This document shows positions 9,335-18,110 of a stretch of DNA of 64,000 nucleotides, piece by piece. How positions within the stretch are numbered: the stretch's first letter is position 1; each line of letters begins with the position of its first letter. The notes below the pieces were generated by a model. The model saw only the letters and a list, made by a program, of their open reading frames with translations, made no database searches and was not told where the DNA came from. The position numbers and the translations under genes were made by a program. The stretch covers positions 62,001-126,000 of the forward strand of contig JACKNX010000008.1 in assembly GCA_024234635.1 (NCBI GenBank). Direction: 5' to 3'. The stretch comes from Pseudomonadales bacterium. GTDB lineage: Bacteria > Pseudomonadota > Gammaproteobacteria > Pseudomonadales > Azotimanducaceae.

Positions 9335-10576
9335 TCAGTTGCCTGTCGGGATCCGGTTGAAGGGAAGCCCCTTGTCCGCCCGCATATCCTCCGGCAGACC
9401 CAGCACCCGCTCGGCAATGATGTTGCGCAGGATCTGGTCCGTGCCGCCCTCGATGCGCACAGCGGGCGAACGCAGCAGCATGGCCTGAAAGCGCGCGGCG
9501 CCTTCCGACAACGCCGGGTCGTTCACTACGGCACCGAAACCTTGCAGATCCATCGCGAACTTGGCGATGTCCTGCATCATGCCGCCGGCCACCAGTTTGC
9601 CGATGGAGTTCTCCGGTCCGGGCGTTTCCCCGCGCGACAGCGCGGAAATGGCACGCGACGCGGTGTTGCGCAGTCCGGCTGCCTTGCAGTACCAGTCCGC
9701 CAGCTTCGAGCGCACCGCCGGATCGCTGATCGCCGTATCGCGGTCGATGGGCAGGCTGGACACCAGTTCGTGGATATCGGGAAAGCCGGTGGTGATACCG
9801 CCGCCAATGGCAAGTCGCTCGTTCATGAGCGTGGTGAGCGACACCCGCCAGCCATCGCCGACGGCGCCAAGGCGCTGTGCATCGGGGATGCGCACGTTGT
9901 CGAAATACACCTCGTTGAACCCGCTCTGCCCGTTCACCTGCTTGATGGGACGGATGTCCACGCCCGGTGAGCGCATGTCCAGGAAGAACATGGTCAGGCC
10001 CTTGTGCTTGGCCACCGTCGGGTCGGTGCGCGTGATGAGGATGCCGTAGTCGGAATGCTGGGCGCCCGAGGTCCAGATCTTCTGGCCGTTGATCACCCAC
10101 TCATCGCCATCCTTCTCCGCGCGCGTGCGCAGGCCCGCCAGGTCCGAGCCGCCGTGTGGCTCGGAGAAAAGCTGGCACCAGATTTCCTCGCCGCTGGCGA
10201 TCTTCGGCAGGTAACGTCGCTTCTGCTCCTCGCTGGCATACGCCATCATGGTGGGGCCACACATACCCTGACCGATGATGAAGGTTCCGCCCAGCTTGCC
10301 GTAAACACCTTCCTCCTGGTTCCAGATCACACTCTGGATGGGCGTCGCGCCACGACCACCATACTCCTGTGGCCACAGGAGGCACGCCCAGCCGGCGTCC
10401 GCTTTTTTCTTCTGCCAGCTTTTCGCCGCCTGCATGGGATCTTCGCCACCCGTGTTCAGGCCGCCGAACGTACTGGACGACAGCGCCTCGAACAGCTGTC
10501 TCGGTGCATTGGCCTGAATCCAGGCCCGGGCCTCCGCGCGGAACGCCGCTTCCGCCGGTGTATCGTTGAAATCCAT
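9335..10576 (-). CDS. Acyl-CoA dehydrogenase family protein (large subunit-like)
   Basis: About 413 residues, full length for the family. The FAD/substrate motifs WCQLFSEPHGGSDLAGLRTRA and VINGQKIWTSGAQHSDYGILITRT (about residues 132-175) are standard, and the C-terminal RIEGGTDQILRNIIAERVLGLP is the flavin-contacting end. The N-terminal half is of the FadE28/FadE17-like type seen in heteromeric steroid side-chain dehydrogenases of actinobacteria and proteobacteria, but the substrate cannot be fixed by eye. It follows a second acyl-CoA dehydrogenase by 22 bp on the same strand. The two probably form a heteromeric alpha-beta enzyme that introduces a double bond into an unusual CoA-ester. Confidence 0.9.
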   Translation of the reverse strand: MDFNDTPAEAAFRAEARAWIQANAPRQLFEALSSSTFGGLNTGGEDPMQAAKSWQKKKADAGWACLLWPQEYGGRGATPIQSVIWNQEEGVYGKLGGTFIIGQGMCGPTMMAYASEEQKRRYLPKIASGEEIWCQLFSEPHGGSDLAGLRTRAEKDGDEWVINGQKIWTSGAQHSDYGILITRTDPTVAKHKGLTMFFLDMRSPGVDIRPIKQVNGQSGFNEVYFDNVRIPDAQRLGAVGDGWRVSLTTLMNERLAIGGGITTGFPDIHELVSSLPIDRDTAISDPAVRSKLADWYCKAAGLRNTASRAISALSRGETPGPENSIGKLVAGGMMQDIAKFAMDLQGFGAVVNDPALSEGAARFQAMLLRSPAVRIEGGTDQILRNIIAERVLGLPEDMRADKGLPFNRIPTGN

Positions 10577-10598
10577 CGTCGTTCTCCCGTTCCGCTGG

Positions 10599-11708
10599 TT
10601 ACGCCGCGCTCGGCAGCGCGTTCACCAATTTGTTTTCCCATACGCTCAAGCCGCCAAGCTGCAGGGCCAGGTAGTTGGAGCGCCTGTAGTAGAGATGGCA
10701 GTCGAACTCCCAGGTGAAGCCCATGCCACCGTGCACCTGGATGTTGTCCCGCGAACAGAGCTGGTAAGCCTGGGTTGCGGATACGCGCGCGGTGGCCGCC
10801 GCCAGCGGCAGTTCAGGCGCATCGGTCGCCAGCGCCCAGGCGGCGTAGTAGCAGTTCGACTCCGCGAGTTTCAGCGCCACGTACATGTCGGCCATCATGT
10901 GCTTGAGGCCCTGGAACGAGCCGATGGGACGGCCGAAGGCAAAGCGTTCGCGCGCATAACCAACCGCCATGTCCAGCGCCGACTGGGCGCCGCCAATCTG
11001 CTCGAAGGCAAACAGCACCGCTGCCCGGTCATACAGACGCGCCAGCTGCGCCGCGCCCTGACCCCCGGTGTCACCCAGCAGTTCCGCGGCGGCGTCGCTG
11101 AACGCCACGCTCACCGTGTCACGCGTGGGGTCCACGGTTTCCAGGCGCGAGCGCGTCACGCCCGCTGCATCGGTGCTCACCAGGTACAGCCCCGCACCAC
11201 TGTCGCCACCGGCGGCGACGAGCAGCACATCGGCAATGCCGCCATCCGCCACCGCAAACTTGTTGCCGGACACGCGGCCTGCCCGCACCTGGCAGGCAAG
11301 CGCGTTCAGATCGGGCTCGGTGCGCCCTTCGGTAACGGCCAGGGCACCGATGCATGAACCGTCGGCAAGCTTCGGCAGCAGGCTCTGTTTCTGCGCCTCT
11401 GTGCCGAACAGCCGTACGGCTTCCGCGACCAGATAGACGGAGGAGGAAAACGGCGTCGGCGCCACGGCGGCGCCCAGGGCCTGCGCGACCAGACACAGGG
11501 TCAGGTAGCCCGCTTCCACGCCGCCGTAGGCTTCCGGAATGGCGGTACCGGGCAGGCCCATCTCACACAACCCCTGCCACACGGCGCGGGCATACGGTGC
11601 GCGACCTTCCAGCACCTCCCGCACTGCTTTGGAGTCGCATCGGTCCGCCAGCAGGCGCGCCGTCTGATCACGGACGAGCTTTTCGTCCTCGGAGAAATCG
11701 AAATTCAA
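10599..11708 (-). CDS. Acyl-CoA dehydrogenase family protein (small partner)
   Basis: About 369 residues. The N-terminal NFDFSEDEKLVRDQTARLLADRC and the middle DRAAVLFAFEQIGGAQSALDMAVGYARERFAFGRPIGSFQ region identify an acyl-CoA dehydrogenase. The C-terminal QVHGGMGFTWEFDCHLYYRR is the canonical FAD-proximal end. The start is taken as TTG 11708 because GGAGG lies 8 nt upstream; a longer frame to 11906 has no such site and overlaps the divergent permease gene. The canonical serine/threonine-rich SEP.GGSD motif of the partner is not present in the same form, as is usual for one subunit of heteromeric FadE-type pairs. It is first in a two-gene operon. Confidence 0.88.
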   Translation of the reverse strand: MNFDFSEDEKLVRDQTARLLADRCDSKAVREVLEGRAPYARAVWQGLCEMGLPGTAIPEAYGGVEAGYLTLCLVAQALGAAVAPTPFSSSVYLVAEAVRLFGTEAQKQSLLPKLADGSCIGALAVTEGRTEPDLNALACQVRAGRVSGNKFAVADGGIADVLLVAAGGDSGAGLYLVSTDAAGVTRSRLETVDPTRDTVSVAFSDAAAELLGDTGGQGAAQLARLYDRAAVLFAFEQIGGAQSALDMAVGYARERFAFGRPIGSFQGLKHMMADMYVALKLAESNCYYAAWALATDAPELPLAAATARVSATQAYQLCSRDNIQVHGGMGFTWEFDCHLYYRRSNYLALQLGGLSVWENKLVNALPSAA

Positions 11709-11865
11709 GGGAATATCCTCCAGCCAACTCGAAAGCCGGCAGTAGAGCAGCCCGTCCACGTGATGTACAGACCGGCCCGAAACATGCCGCACGTGCAGGG
11801 GGAGACGTTTGCTGGACTCCTCACGAGGCCGATGTGACGATACCCGCCATTGCGGAGGACATGAC

Positions 11866-13365
11866 GTGAGCGACACGCGCCCGGGCACACGCGGTGTGCG
11901 ATACACCCGACCGGAAGCCGGCTATTTCGAGCGCCGCGGCCTGCGCCGCCACGCCGGCGTCTGGTCGCTGTGGGCGCTGGGCGTTGGCGCGGTCATCTCC
12001 GGGCACTTCTCCGGCTGGAATCTCGGACTGGCAACCGCCGGCTGGGGCGGCATGCTGCTGGCTACCGGACTCATCGCGCTCATGTACCTGGGCCTCACCT
12101 TCTCCATCGCCGAGATGTCACCCGCTCTGCCCCATACGGGCGGCGCCTATTCGTTCGCCCGCACCGCCCTGGGTCCCTGGGGCGGCTTTCTCACCGGTCT
12201 CGCGGAGAACGTGGAATACGTACTGGTACCCGCGACCATCGCATTTTTCATCGGCAGTTACATGACCGGTATCTTCGAGACACCGGTGGCTGCACAGCCG
12301 CTCTGGTGGCTGGGCAGTTACGTACTGTTCGTCGGCCTCAACATTGCCGGCGTGGAACTGTCCTTCCGGATCACGCTGGTCGTCACTCTGCTGGCGCTCG
12401 CCTGCCTCGTGATGTTCTGGGTGAGTGCATTGCCCACGGTCGACGTCGCGCGTTGGGCGCTGGATGTGGGCGAAAACGGCACCCACCTGGACAACGGCCA
12501 CGGGCCGTTCCTGCCCAACGGCTGGCGCGGCGTGCTGACGGCGCTGCCATTCGCCGTGTGGCTGTTTCTCGCCGTGGAGCAGCTGCCCCTGGCGGCGGAA
12601 GAGAGCCATGCGCCCCAGAGAGATATGCCGACAGGCATCCTCGCCGCCATGTTCACGCTGCTGGTGTCGGCGTTCATGATCCTGTGGCTGAATCCCTCCG
12701 TCGCGGGCGTAGGCGCGTATGCGCTCGCCACTTCCGGCGAACCGCTGCTGGACGCGCTGCGCGCCATCTATGGCGACGGCACCGCCAAGCTGCTGGCCGG
12801 GGTTGCCGTGGTCGGTCTCATCGCGTCGTTTCACACCATAATCTATGCCAAGGGCAGGCAGATCTATTCGCTGTCCCGGGCCGGCTACTTCCCCACCTGG
12901 CTGTCCGTGACACACGGCCGCCACAAGACGCCGCACGTGGCCATGCTGGTCGGCACGCTGGTGGCGCTTACGGTCATGCTCGTGCTGTGGTTCGGGCTTG
13001 GCGCCGAGGCCGGCGGGGTTGCCATCGGTGGCACGCTGCTGAACATGGGCGTGTTTGCCGCGATGTTTTCCTACATCATGCAGGCGCTTTCTTTCGTCTA
13101 TCTGCGTCGTCGCTTTCCGGACCTGCACCGTCCGTGGCGCAGTCCGCTCGGCCTGGCAGGCCCGGCACTGACCATGGCCATCGGACTCACGACGTTGTGG
13201 TTTCAACTCGCCGATCCAACCTATCGACAGGGTGTGCTCGGCGTGGCGCTCTGGTTCGCCCTGGGCGTCGGCTATTTTGCCCTGGTCGGCCGGCGCCGAC
13301 TGATCCTGTCCCCCGAAGAGGAGTTTGCGATGCAGCAGAAACACACAGGCAGGCCGGCATCGTGA
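11866..13365 (+). CDS. Amino acid/ethanolamine permease (APC superfamily)
   Basis: About 499 residues with roughly 12 hydrophobic segments. The first helix region LWALGVGAVISGHFSGWNLGL carries the glycine-rich substrate-site break typical of APC transporters, and MSPALPHTGGAYSFARTALGPWGGF is the conserved TM2-3 loop of the ethanolamine permease (EAT) group. I start at GTG 11866 because GGAGG lies about 8 nt upstream. It overlaps the glutamine-synthetase-like gene by 4 bp (GTGA), so it should import the amine that the ligase then consumes. It is transcribed divergently from the acyl-CoA dehydrogenase pair. Confidence 0.88.
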   Translation: MSDTRPGTRGVRYTRPEAGYFERRGLRRHAGVWSLWALGVGAVISGHFSGWNLGLATAGWGGMLLATGLIALMYLGLTFSIAEMSPALPHTGGAYSFARTALGPWGGFLTGLAENVEYVLVPATIAFFIGSYMTGIFETPVAAQPLWWLGSYVLFVGLNIAGVELSFRITLVVTLLALACLVMFWVSALPTVDVARWALDVGENGTHLDNGHGPFLPNGWRGVLTALPFAVWLFLAVEQLPLAAEESHAPQRDMPTGILAAMFTLLVSAFMILWLNPSVAGVGAYALATSGEPLLDALRAIYGDGTAKLLAGVAVVGLIASFHTIIYAKGRQIYSLSRAGYFPTWLSVTHGRHKTPHVAMLVGTLVALTVMLVLWFGLGAEAGGVAIGGTLLNMGVFAAMFSYIMQALSFVYLRRRFPDLHRPWRSPLGLAGPALTMAIGLTTLWFQLADPTYRQGVLGVALWFALGVGYFALVGRRRLILSPEEEFAMQQKHTGRPAS

Positions 13366-14732
13366 CCGGTCTGATGACACTGGACGAACTGCGCACGGCC
13401 GTCGCCGACGGCGGCATCGATACCGTGCTGGTCTGTTTCCCGGACATGTACGGCCGCCTCATCGGCAAACGCTTCGACGCCGGCTTCTATTGCGAAGGCG
13501 CGCACGAGGAAACTCACGCCTGCAACTACCTGCTGGCAAACGACATCGACATGGAGCCCGTGCCGGGATTCCGCGCCGCAAGCTGGGAGCAGGGTTATGG
13601 CGACTTTGCCATGAAACCCATCGCGGGGACGCTACGCCGCATTCCCTGGCTGGACAGCACGGCGCTGGTGCTGTGTGACCTTGCCGACCATCATGGCCAC
13701 GATATTCCTCACGCCCCCCGCACGTTACTGAAAGCCCAGTGCACCGCCCTGGAAGACGTGGACGTGAGCGCCATGTTCGCCTCGGAGCTCGAGTTCTATC
13801 TGTTCACGGAGACCTGGGAATCGGCGCGCGAAAAACGCTGGGAGAATCTGAAGACCGCCAGCGGTTACATGCAGGACTACCACATCCTGGCCACCACGCG
13901 CGAAGAAGCCGTGATGCAACAGGTACGGCGCGGCCTCAGCGGCGCCGGCATCCCGGTCGAAAACTCCAAAGGCGAATGGGGACCGGGCCAGGAGGAGATC
14001 AACGTACGTTACTGCGACGCGCTCACCATGGCCGACCGGCACGTCATCCTGAAAAACGGCATCAAGGAGATGGCGCACCAGCTTGGCTGGGCGGTGACAT
14101 TCATGGCCAAGTGGCACTACGACTACGCCGGCTCGTCCTGCCATGTACATGCCTCGCTGTGGGACAAAGCGGGCTCGAAACCGCTGTTCTTCGACGCCGG
14201 CGCCGAACACGGCATGAGCCCGCTGATGCGCCAGTTCATGGCAGGCCAGCTCAAGTACGCCGCGGACTGTACCTATTTCCTGGCGCCCTTCATCAATTCG
14301 TACAAACGCTTCCAGCAGGCGGGCACGTTCGCACCGACACGCATCGTCTGGTCGGACGACAACCGCACCGCCGGTTTTCGACTGTGCGGCGCCGGCACGC
14401 GGGCGATTCGCACCGAATGCCGCATCGGCGGCGCCGACCTCAATCCCTACCTGGCCTTCGCCGCCCTGCTGGCGGCAGGTCTGGCCGGCGTGCGCGAGCA
14501 ACTCGACCTGCCGCCCGCGTTTCACGGTGATGCCTATGCCACCGACAGTCTGCGAGAGATTCCCAAGACGCTGCGGGAGGCGACAGGCGCCCTCGAGGCA
14601 TCCACCATGCTGCGCGCTGCGTTCGGTTCCGACGTGGTCGACCACTACGTACACGCCGCCCGCTGGGAACAGGCAGAATACGACCGCCGCATTACCGACT
14701 GGGAACTCAAGCGCGGCTTCGAGCGCTACTGA
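13362..14732 (+). CDS. Glutamine synthetase-like gamma-glutamyl amide ligase
   Basis: About 456 residues. Metal- and ATP-site motifs of the glutamine synthetase catalytic domain are in order: FASELEFYLF (near 136), GEWGPGQEEINV (near 205), SCHVHASLW (near 257), then FAPTRIVWSDDNRTAGFR and the arginine segment. The N-terminal beta-grasp is short (FPDMYGRLIGKRFDAGFY). Such non-classical enzymes (PuuA, IpuC type) ligate glutamate to amines rather than ammonia. The GTG start overlaps the permease stop and the next gene is an alcohol dehydrogenase. The operon therefore probably converts an amino-alcohol or similar amine through a gamma-glutamyl intermediate. The substrate is inferred from context only. 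Confidence 0.87.
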   Translation: MTGLMTLDELRTAVADGGIDTVLVCFPDMYGRLIGKRFDAGFYCEGAHEETHACNYLLANDIDMEPVPGFRAASWEQGYGDFAMKPIAGTLRRIPWLDSTALVLCDLADHHGHDIPHAPRTLLKAQCTALEDVDVSAMFASELEFYLFTETWESAREKRWENLKTASGYMQDYHILATTREEAVMQQVRRGLSGAGIPVENSKGEWGPGQEEINVRYCDALTMADRHVILKNGIKEMAHQLGWAVTFMAKWHYDYAGSSCHVHASLWDKAGSKPLFFDAGAEHGMSPLMRQFMAGQLKYAADCTYFLAPFINSYKRFQQAGTFAPTRIVWSDDNRTAGFRLCGAGTRAIRTECRIGGADLNPYLAFAALLAAGLAGVREQLDLPPAFHGDAYATDSLREIPKTLREATGALEASTMLRAAFGSDVVDHYVHAARWEQAEYDRRITDWELKRGFERY

Positions 14733-14755
14733 TCGCCATCAGACGCGGAAACACT

Positions 14756-15907
14756 ATGGTCAACGCCAACTGGAACTACCCCACCCGTATCCGCTTCGGC
14801 GCCGGACGTGTGCAGGAGGTGGCGGATGCCTGCCGCACGCTCGGCATCGAGCGCCCGCTGCTCGTCACCGACGCGGGTCTGGCCACTCTGCCCCTGACCG
14901 CTGACGTCATGGCGCATCTGCAGCGGGCGGATCTGCACGCGGCGCTGTTCGCGGATGTCCGCCCCAATCCCGTGGAAGCCAACCTGCTGGCGGGCGTGGG
15001 TGCATTTCGCGCCGGCAACCATGACGGCGTTGTTGCCATGGGAGGCGGCAGCGGTCTCGATACGGGCAAGCTCATCGCCTTCATGGCCGGGCAGTCACGT
15101 CCCGTGTGGGATTTCGAGGACATCGACGACTGGTGGACCCGCGCCAGCGAAGATGGCATTGCGCCGATCGTTGCCGTGCCCACCACGGCGGGTACGGGAT
15201 CGGAGGTGGGCCGCGCCGGCGTGCTGACGGATCCGGCCACACAGACGAAAAAGATCATTTTCCACCCACGCCTGCTGCCCGGCATCGTCATCTGCGATCC
15301 CGAACTCACGGTCAACCTGCCGCCGTTCATCACCGCCGGTACCGGCATGGATGCCTTGTCGCACTGCCTGGAAGCCTATTGTGCCCCCGGCTATCACCCG
15401 ATGGCGGAAGGTATCGCCGTGGAAGGCATCCGCCTCGTGTTCGAGAATCTGCCGCGGGTGATGCAGGCACCGCGGGACATCGTGGCGCGCGGGCACATGA
15501 TGAGCGCCGCCGCCATGGGGGCTACCGCGTTCCAGAAGGGTCTCGGTGCGATGCATGCGCTCGCGCACCCCATCGGCGCCCTGTACGACACACACCACGG
15601 TATGACCAACGCGGTGCTGATGCCGTACGTGCTCGCGTTCAACAGGGAGGTCATTGCCGGAAAAGTCGAGCGGCTTGCCGCATGGCTCGGCATAACGGGC
15701 GGTTTCGACGGCTTTGTCAACGCAGTGTTGTCACTGCGCAGCGCGGTGGGTATTCCGCATACGTTGCAGCACCTTGGAATCGACGCCGGGCAGGCCGCAC
15801 GCATCGCCGCCATGGCGGTAACGGACCCCTCCGCAGCCGGCAACCCGCTACCGCTGACGGAAGCATCAACGCTGGACCTGTTTCACGCGGCATTCAACGG
15901 TTCCTGA
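14756..15907 (+). CDS. Iron-containing alcohol dehydrogenase
   Basis: About 383 residues, normal for the Fe-ADH family. The NAD-binding GGGSGLDTGK motif is near residue 95, and PTTAGTGSEVGR near residue 141 is the family's second signature. Metal-binding histidines occur in LSHCLEAYCAPG, GAMHALAHPIGALYDTHHGMTNAV (near 262-285). It follows the glutamine-synthetase-like gene by 23 bp on the same strand and is probably the third gene of the amine operon, oxidising a hydroxyl of the gamma-glutamylated amine or its product. It converges with the hydratase gene 13 bp away. Confidence 0.9.
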   Translation: MVNANWNYPTRIRFGAGRVQEVADACRTLGIERPLLVTDAGLATLPLTADVMAHLQRADLHAALFADVRPNPVEANLLAGVGAFRAGNHDGVVAMGGGSGLDTGKLIAFMAGQSRPVWDFEDIDDWWTRASEDGIAPIVAVPTTAGTGSEVGRAGVLTDPATQTKKIIFHPRLLPGIVICDPELTVNLPPFITAGTGMDALSHCLEAYCAPGYHPMAEGIAVEGIRLVFENLPRVMQAPRDIVARGHMMSAAAMGATAFQKGLGAMHALAHPIGALYDTHHGMTNAVLMPYVLAFNREVIAGKVERLAAWLGITGGFDGFVNAVLSLRSAVGIPHTLQHLGIDAGQAARIAAMAVTDPSAAGNPLPLTEASTLDLFHAAFNGS

Positions 15908-15920
15908 CGGTGCATCGCCA

Positions 15921-16709
15921 TCAGGAAATGGAGAGTGTTACTTCGCCGAGTTGATCGAACTGCGCGTTGATGGTGTCGCCCGCTTTGAGCGGGATGGCTT
16001 TGACAAACGAGCCAGACAGGATCACATCACCAGGCTGCATGGCAACGCCAAATTCGTGCAGCTTGTTCGCAAGCCACACCACCGCGTTCAGCGGATTGCC
16101 CATCACTGCTGCCGCGGAACCGGTTTCCAGCATCACGCCGTTGATGGACAACGACGCGCTCATGCGCCGCACGTCCGCATCGAGCAGGGTCATGGGATTG
16201 CCGCCCAGTACGACAAAGCCACACATGGCAGCATCGGCGATGCTGTCCACCAGCACGTTTCTGCCGCGCTCCGCGTAGCGATTGTCCACAATCTCCAGCG
16301 CCGGCAGCACGAAGTCGGTGGCACGGATCACGTCCGCCACGTTGATGTTGGGACCGCGCAGTTCCTCACCGATCACGAACGCCAGTTCCACTTCGACCAG
16401 CGGCCGGTTCATGCTGGCGCGCGGCACAGCAGCGCCTTCCGCCACGAACCAGTTGTCGAAGATAAAGCCGTAGTCCGGCTCCGTGGCACCCGTCATGTCA
16501 CGCATCGCCTTCGACGTGAGACCCACCTTGTGGCCTTTGACGCTGCGGCCGGCCTGCAGTTTCAATTCGCGCACCGCCAGACTGATGCGGTACGCATCGG
16601 CAACGTCCGCATCCGGGTACCGGGAGGAGACTGGCTGCGCCCACTCCTGGGTCTGCTCGGCATGCCACAGGGAACGGGCAACTTCGCTGATCTCACGATC
16701 GGTCAACAT
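15921..16709 (-). CDS. 2-oxo-enoate hydratase (HpaH/MhpD-like, FAH superfamily)
   Basis: About 262 residues. The VKGHKVGLTSKAMRDMTGATEPDYGFIFDNW region (near 58-87) and RPLVEVELAFVIGEEL (near 102-117) are the conserved metal-site motifs of 2-keto-4-pentenoate/2-oxohept-4-ene-1,7-dioate hydratases. The ending DVILSGSFVKAIPLKAGDTINAQFDQLGEVTLSI is also family-typical. It adds water to a dienol or 2-oxo-enoate after meta-cleavage of an aromatic ring. It lies 6 bp downstream of the RidA gene on the same strand and near an extradiol dioxygenase and an RraA-like aldolase, together suggesting the lower part of a meta pathway. Confidence 0.88.
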   Translation of the reverse strand: MLTDREISEVARSLWHAEQTQEWAQPVSSRYPDADVADAYRISLAVRELKLQAGRSVKGHKVGLTSKAMRDMTGATEPDYGFIFDNWFVAEGAAVPRASMNRPLVEVELAFVIGEELRGPNINVADVIRATDFVLPALEIVDNRYAERGRNVLVDSIADAAMCGFVVLGGNPMTLLDADVRRMSASLSINGVMLETGSAAAVMGNPLNAVVWLANKLHEFGVAMQPGDVILSGSFVKAIPLKAGDTINAQFDQLGEVTLSIS

Positions 16710-16715
16710 GAATCG

Positions 16716-17093
16716 TTACTCTCCAAGGTAGGCGATGAAAGAAGCGGACACCGTCTTTGCAGTGCCCACGTGGGTATGCCGCGCGGGGCGCGACGCGGCA
16801 TCGGGGAATTTCTCAACCCATGGGACGTCCAGGGCCTGACGCAGGCTGCCCTCGGGCCCCCAGAACTCCATCTTCGCCACGTGTGACCAGTTGCCACCGG
16901 CCTCCGTCAGCATCAGGTCGACGTGGCGAAAGATGTTGGCTATCTGTTGTTCGACCGTTTCCGGTACCTCGCGCGTGCCGGGATTGAAAGGGGCGATCAC
17001 GCTCGACACCAGCAGCGGGCCGATCCGGCTCGCCACCGGGATGGCCGTGAGATGGCTTAGCCCGTCAATGCTGATGCTGCGTCGCTGCGCCAT
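16716..17093 (-). CDS. RidA/YjgF family protein (possible enamine deaminase)
   Basis: About 125 residues. The family fold is shown by IGPLLVSSVIAPFNP, the ETVEQQIANIFRHVDLMLTEAGGNWSHVAKMEFW segment and the ending SASFIAYLGE. RidA proteins hydrolyse reactive enamines and imines. A branch of the family (AmnD type) acts as 2-aminomuconate deaminase in meta-cleavage pathways. The catalytic Arg usually near residue 105 corresponds to the SRPARHTHV stretch, but it is not aligned with certainty. The gene lies between an RraA-like aldolase and a 2-oxo-enoate hydratase, which favours a catabolic rather than a general housekeeping role. Confidence 0.84.
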   Translation of the reverse strand: MAQRRSISIDGLSHLTAIPVASRIGPLLVSSVIAPFNPGTREVPETVEQQIANIFRHVDLMLTEAGGNWSHVAKMEFWGPEGSLRQALDVPWVEKFPDAASRPARHTHVGTAKTVSASFIAYLGE

Positions 17094-17151
17094 GGCACTC
17101 TCCGAACTGGATGATCAAAATGTCCCCCAAAACCGATTCATCCGACGCGCG

Positions 17152-17877
17152 CTACCGCTTGGCAGCGACCCAGGCTTCAAAATCGGCCATACGCTCCGGC
17201 GCCAGCGGAAACAGGCCAATGGTGGATTCCCCTGCCGCTACCCGCTCCAGGGCAAACGCTTCGCGCTCCTCCTGCACCAGCGCATCGCGCACAACTTCCT
17301 CCACCAGCGCCATGGGTATCACCACCACCCCTTCGCCATCACCCACCACAACATCACCCGGTACCACAAACACGCCGGCGCACGTCACCGGTTCATCGAT
17401 GCTGAACGGCATATGCTGCCGACCCAGTGTGGCGCCGTGCGAAGCCTGGTGATACACCGGCCTGCCGATATCAGCTATGGCCGGTGTGTCACGCAACGCA
17501 CCGTCGGTCACCACACCGGCGGCGCCGCGGACGAATGCGCGGGTGGCAAAGATGTCGCCGATGGTCGCCGCATCCGGCACGCCACGCGCCTCGATCACCA
17601 GCACGTCACCCGGTTGCGTACTTTCCACCGCGCGCTTCTGGGCGTTGACGCCACCGGCGTACTGCTTCTGCAGATCCTCCCGCAACGCCACGTAGCGCAG
17701 CGTGCGCGCCCTGCCCACCATACGCAGCTCCGGGTGCAGCGGCTTCAGGCCACCCAGGAAGGTGCTGCGGATACCCCGCAGCTGTAGCTGGTGAGTGAGC
17801 GTGGCCGTGGAGATTGTGTTGAGCGCCTCTTTCAGTTCGTCGTTGAGAACGCTGGGTATGTCATTTATTTCGGTCAT
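17152..17877 (-). CDS. RraA-like protein / 4-hydroxy-4-methyl-2-oxoglutarate aldolase family
   Basis: About 241 residues. Family motifs are clear: STATLTHQLQLRG near residue 18, AVESTQPGDVLVIEARG near 83-98, and GDIFATRAFVRGAAGVVTDGALRDT near 105-129, which contains the Mg/oxaloacetate-binding GxxxxxxAxxxGxxGxVxDGxxRD signature. The family includes class II pyruvate aldolases that cleave the last intermediate of meta pathways and RNase E inhibitors. Within this gene set the aldolase role is favoured. ATG 17877 was chosen because an AGGAA lies about 9 nt upstream; a longer frame to 17967 has poor sequence. It precedes RidA and the hydratase on the same strand. Confidence 0.85.
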   Translation of the reverse strand: MTEINDIPSVLNDELKEALNTISTATLTHQLQLRGIRSTFLGGLKPLHPELRMVGRARTLRYVALREDLQKQYAGGVNAQKRAVESTQPGDVLVIEARGVPDAATIGDIFATRAFVRGAAGVVTDGALRDTPAIADIGRPVYHQASHGATLGRQHMPFSIDEPVTCAGVFVVPGDVVVGDGEGVVVIPMALVEEVVRDALVQEEREAFALERVAAGESTIGLFPLAPERMADFEAWVAAKR

Positions 17878-18110
17878 CGTTGGTGTTCCTGTCAGCGCAG
17901 CGGGCGCGGGAAGAAAGTAATCCGGCTTTCGGTGAAATACGGGCGACTTCGGTAGCAGCCTTCGCATCCCACGCTGCTATTCCTCATGCCATCGAGCGGC
18001 AGGAAAAGTGCCACGGGGCCGGTGGCCCCTGACATCGCGGGCGCAAAGCATCCACCAGTGAAATGCTGTGGCGCCGGCACCGCCGGCCTCGCAACGCGGG
18101 ACACCAGCCG

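Noticed and set aside
11970..13361. Plus-strand frame extending the glutamine-synthetase-like gene far upstream
   Set aside because: The upstream part is an out-of-frame reading of the permease gene; the ligase motifs begin only after the GTG at 13362.
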